Shown: piece after piece, positions 6,623 through 8,196 of the stretch
Numbering within the stretch: the stretch's first letter is position 1
Layout of the letters: the number at the start of each line of letters is the position of its first letter
Assembly (NCBI GenBank): GCA_934132895.1
Contig: CAKPAG010000023.1
Location: forward strand, 1-8,196
Length of the DNA: 8,196 bases
Direction of reading: 5' to 3'
From: an uncultured Clostridia bacterium
Lineage (GTDB): Bacteria; Bacillota; Clostridia; TANB77; CAG-465
Program-made: the position numbers and the translations under genes
The notes under the pieces: generated by a model
The model's input: the letters and a program-made list of their open reading frames with translations, nothing else
Databases searched by the model: none
What the model was told of the DNA's origin: nothing

Positions 6623-6967
6623 TCCAAGCAGTGTAGAAAGCATCGGAGTCGGGGTATTTGTAAATTGTTCATTATTAACAAGTGTAACAATACCAAGTAG
6701 CGTAACAAGTATTGGTGAAGCGGCATTTCATGGGTGTACATCACTAACAAGTATGACAATACCAAGTAGTGTAACAAGTATTGGTGAGGGCGCATTTTCA
6801 AGCTGTACATCACTAACAAGTGTAACAATACCAAGTAGTGTAACAAGTATTAGTGAGGGCACGTTTTCCAACTGTAGCTCATTAACAAATATAACAATAC
6901 CAAGTAGTGTAACAAGTATTGGTGAGGGCGCATTTTATGGTTGTAGCAAACTAACAAATATAACATT
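6623..6967 (+). repeat. Five tandem 69-bp units encoding 23-residue LRRs
   Basis: Units begin at 6623, 6692, 6761, 6830 and 6899. The first is the most diverged; the middle ones are nearly identical at the DNA level. Each encodes the pattern IPSSVTSIGEGAFxxCxxLT, the BspA-like LRR found in surface proteins of gut and oral bacteria. The frame is preserved because the unit is a multiple of three, so recombination could change repeat number without breaking the gene. Confidence 0.92.
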
Positions 6968-7075
6968 AGAAAAAGACAGTCCACTTGACCCTGCAAATGC
7001 TGCAGGTTGGGGAGTAGATACAACTAAATGTACAGTTACGAAGGAATCATAATAAATTTTGTTTTCATATATTTT

Positions 7076-7113
7076 GAACTTTAAGAAGCTATATATTCTT
7101 AAAGTTCATTTTT
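7076..7113 (+). terminator. Rho-independent terminator after LRR gene
   Basis: A perfect 12-bp stem (7076-7087 with 7096-7107) encloses an 8-base loop and is followed by ATTTTTGCTTT. It lies 23 bases after the stop and separates the two prepilin-like genes into independent transcripts. The symmetric stem could also act on the other strand, although no gene is seen there. Confidence 0.88.
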
Positions 7114-7193
7114 GCTTTATAGAAATAAATTGTAATAAATATATAAATAAAAAGCATATTTTTGTATAAAAATGCAGTTATAGTAAAAGTTGT

Positions 7194-7223
7194 AATTAAA
7201 TTATAGTAAACTTGTTATAAGTA
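7194..7223 (+). repeat. Upstream block shared with the first prepilin-like gene, copy 2
   Basis: It matches 6049-6078 at 26 of 30 positions. In this copy the -35-like TTGCAA has changed and no -10 box is correctly placed behind it, so the promoter of the second gene has probably moved downstream to 7240-7268. Confidence 0.6.
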
Positions 7224-7239
7224 AAATGAGTAAAAAAAC

Positions 7240-7268
7240 TTTAAATTAAATCTTTTTAGCAATATAAT
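7240..7268 (+). promoter_or_regulatory. Probable promoter of second prepilin-like gene
   Basis: TTTAAA (7240-7245), 17 bases, then TATAAT (7263-7268) give a moderate sigma-A match with a leader of about 55 bases. In DNA this AT-rich the -35 box is weak evidence; the -10 is perfect. Confidence 0.5.
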
Positions 7269-7328
7269 TTAATAGAAGTAGTTATAAAAAGTATTACTTT
7301 AGATTAAATTATAGGAGGATTTTGGAAA

Positions 7329-8153
7329 ATGAAAACAAAGAGTTTAAACAAAAAAAGAGGGATAAGCTTAATAGTACTAGTTATAACAATAATCGTAATA
7401 ATAATACTAGCAGTAGCGGTAATTTTATCTATTGCAAACAATAACCCAATCGAAAATTCAAATAAAGCAAAATTTCAAAGTGATTTAAAAACAATGCAAG
7501 AAGAACTAGAATTAATAAAATCAAGTAACTATGTTGATAATAACGGAACAGGTTATGGAGAAGTAGCAATAACTGATTTAAAATCAGCCAGTAATTATAC
7601 AGACGATTTTGAAATACAAGATGGGATATTGTACATCAAAAGTGACAGTAAACTAACAGAGCAAGAAAAAGAATGGGCAACTGAACAAGGAGTAACTAAA
7701 GCGCCAATAACATTTGGCAGGGCGGATAAGACAAAAACTTTGGCAATAAAAAGTGAGATAACAACATCAAACGGAGAAGCATTTTATGTAATAGGAGGAG
7801 ATACGGTAGGAACAGAAATAACAGAAGGTACACAAGACATACTATTGCTAGCAAAATATAACTTAAAGGAAGAAGATGATGGTACTCTAAAACAAGATAC
7901 AACAGGAGCAAATAATGGATGTGCATTTTCAAGTATAAATTATTGGTCAAGTGCCACAGATGATGAAAAAGCAGATTTAAACAAGATATCAATACCTGAA
8001 GGAGTAACATCAATAATAACAACAGCAAAAAAATATGGAGAATCACTTAATGTGGAAGGAAGACTGATGACATATAAAGAAACGAAAGTATTACAAACAC
8101 ATTATAATGATATTTTATCGAGCATATCGGATAGTTTGTGTAAACTAGAATAA
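7329..8153 (+). CDS. Prepilin-like anchored surface protein with distinct C-terminal domain
   Basis: The 274-residue product starts with a basic 11-residue leader MKTKSLNKKRG, then ISLIV and a hydrophobic helix (12 to about 36), as in prepilin-type N-termini cleaved after Gly by a prepilin peptidase. Val replaces the usual Glu5, so normal pilus assembly is uncertain and membrane anchoring is an alternative. Residues 37-120 form a helical/linker region shared with the protein at 6164 ('KAKFQSDLKTM', 'SKLTEQEKEWATE'). Residues ~125-274 differ completely: 'FYVIGGDTVG', 'ILLLAKYNLK', 'CAFSSINYWSSATDD' and 'GRLMTYKE' recall C-terminal adhesin-like domains on such proteins in gut Clostridia. In those the domain usually continues with a 'WLGS...GVRPV' part (from memory), which is missing here, so the protein may be truncated. 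AGGAGG (7313-7318) lies 10 bases before the ATG. Confidence 0.85.
   Translation: MKTKSLNKKRGISLIVLVITIIVIIILAVAVILSIANNNPIENSNKAKFQSDLKTMQEELELIKSSNYVDNNGTGYGEVAITDLKSASNYTDDFEIQDGILYIKSDSKLTEQEKEWATEQGVTKAPITFGRADKTKTLAIKSEITTSNGEAFYVIGGDTVGTEITEGTQDILLLAKYNLKEEDDGTLKQDTTGANNGCAFSSINYWSSATDDEKADLNKISIPEGVTSIITTAKKYGESLNVEGRLMTYKETKVLQTHYNDILSSISDSLCKLE
7359..7495 (+). repeat. Duplicated N-terminal cassette, copy 2
   Basis: This is the counterpart of 6186-6322, at an offset of 1173 bases with no gaps. Here the cassette is in frame with its start codon. Confidence 0.93.
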
Positions 8154-8196
8154 ACTTTCTATGATATTTAAATAGATGCTATATTAAAAATAATAT

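Larger units (their letters stand above)
6164..7052 (+). pseudogene. Frameshifted prepilin-like, BspA-type LRR surface protein
   Basis: ATG 6164 has an excellent GAGGAG site 7 bases ahead, but its own frame ends after about 36 codons. The frame one base further (+1) is open from just after the start to TAA at 7052 and encodes, in order: a Gly followed by ISLIVLVITIIVIIILAVAV (prepilin-like cleavage motif and membrane helix), the conserved stretch 'NNNPIENSNKAKFQSDLK', a helical/linker region ending 'WATEIGIT', five 23-residue leucine-rich repeats of BspA type (LRR_5) and a short C-terminal cap. Removing one A from one of the two A6 tracts (6167-6172 or 6178-6183) restores a 295-residue protein. 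The twin at 7329 shows the intended start. No ATG, GTG or TTG in the correct frame precedes the hydrophobic segment. Position 5 after the Gly is Val, not the usual Glu. The gene may be inactive, phase-variable, recoded, or misread by sequencing. Confidence 0.85.
7114..7328. other. AT-rich spacer between twin genes with short direct repeats
   Basis: No gene is visible. The spacer holds an imperfect hairpin around 7155-7176, the perfect 12-base direct repeat ATTAAATTATAG (7195-7206 and 7303-7314), and the near repeat ACTTTAAATTAAAT / ACTTTAGATTAAAT (7238-7251 and 7296-7309). The second of each pair runs up to the ribosome binding site of the next gene. They could be regulator sites or remnants of duplication; AT richness makes chance matches likely. 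Confidence 0.4.

Noticed and set aside
6568..6846. Minus-strand open frame opposite the LRR repeats
   Set aside because: It is a mirror of the repeat array, Leu/His/Tyr-rich and without a ribosome binding site.
6623..6967. Regular repeats considered as a CRISPR array
   Set aside because: The units are contiguous 69-bp coding repeats without unique spacers and translate into LRRs.
7696..8046. Minus-strand 116-codon open frame opposite the second prepilin-like gene
   Set aside because: It is an extremely Leu-rich shadow of the plus-strand coding sequence, whose domain pattern and start signals are clear.

Overview
The window is very AT-rich, uses strong AGGAGG-type ribosome binding sites and carries near-consensus sigma-A promoters. 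Three features point to a low-GC Firmicute, most likely an uncultured gut Clostridia-type lineage: the TIGR03960-type radical SAM protein, the prepilin-like 'GISLIVLVITII' surface proteins and the BspA-like leucine-rich repeats. The exact taxon cannot be read from the sequence.

Layout. Positions 1-404 hold no convincing plus-strand gene. They contain a possible 46-residue minus-strand reading frame (10-150) with a good ribosome binding site, several inverted repeats, and a strong plus-strand promoter (348-376). That promoter starts a run of three plus-strand genes ending at a clear terminator (4334-4378): a large exported coiled-coil-like protein of unknown function (405-2045), a radical SAM protein with a cobalamin-domain-like N-terminus (2062-3858), and smpB, the tmRNA-binding trans-translation factor (3867-4328).

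A minus-strand block follows. It contains a Fic-domain gene broken by a single extra base (4386-5040), and upstream of it a tight three-gene cluster of small unrecognised proteins (5114-5981). Two members of that cluster are diverged, cysteine-containing, beta-rich paralogues.

The right side is a tandem plus-strand pair of modular surface proteins. Both encode the same prepilin-like membrane segment and juxtamembrane region (130 of 137 bases identical, all seven differences synonymous), followed by unrelated C-terminal modules. The first (6164-7052) carries five 23-residue BspA-type leucine-rich repeats and is frameshifted within its first codons. The second (7329-8153) is intact at its start, carries a different C-terminal domain, and may end early. 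The most interesting signal is this pair: a conserved N-terminal cassette under purifying selection, joined to exchangeable tips, with one copy switched off or recoded at an A-rich start.
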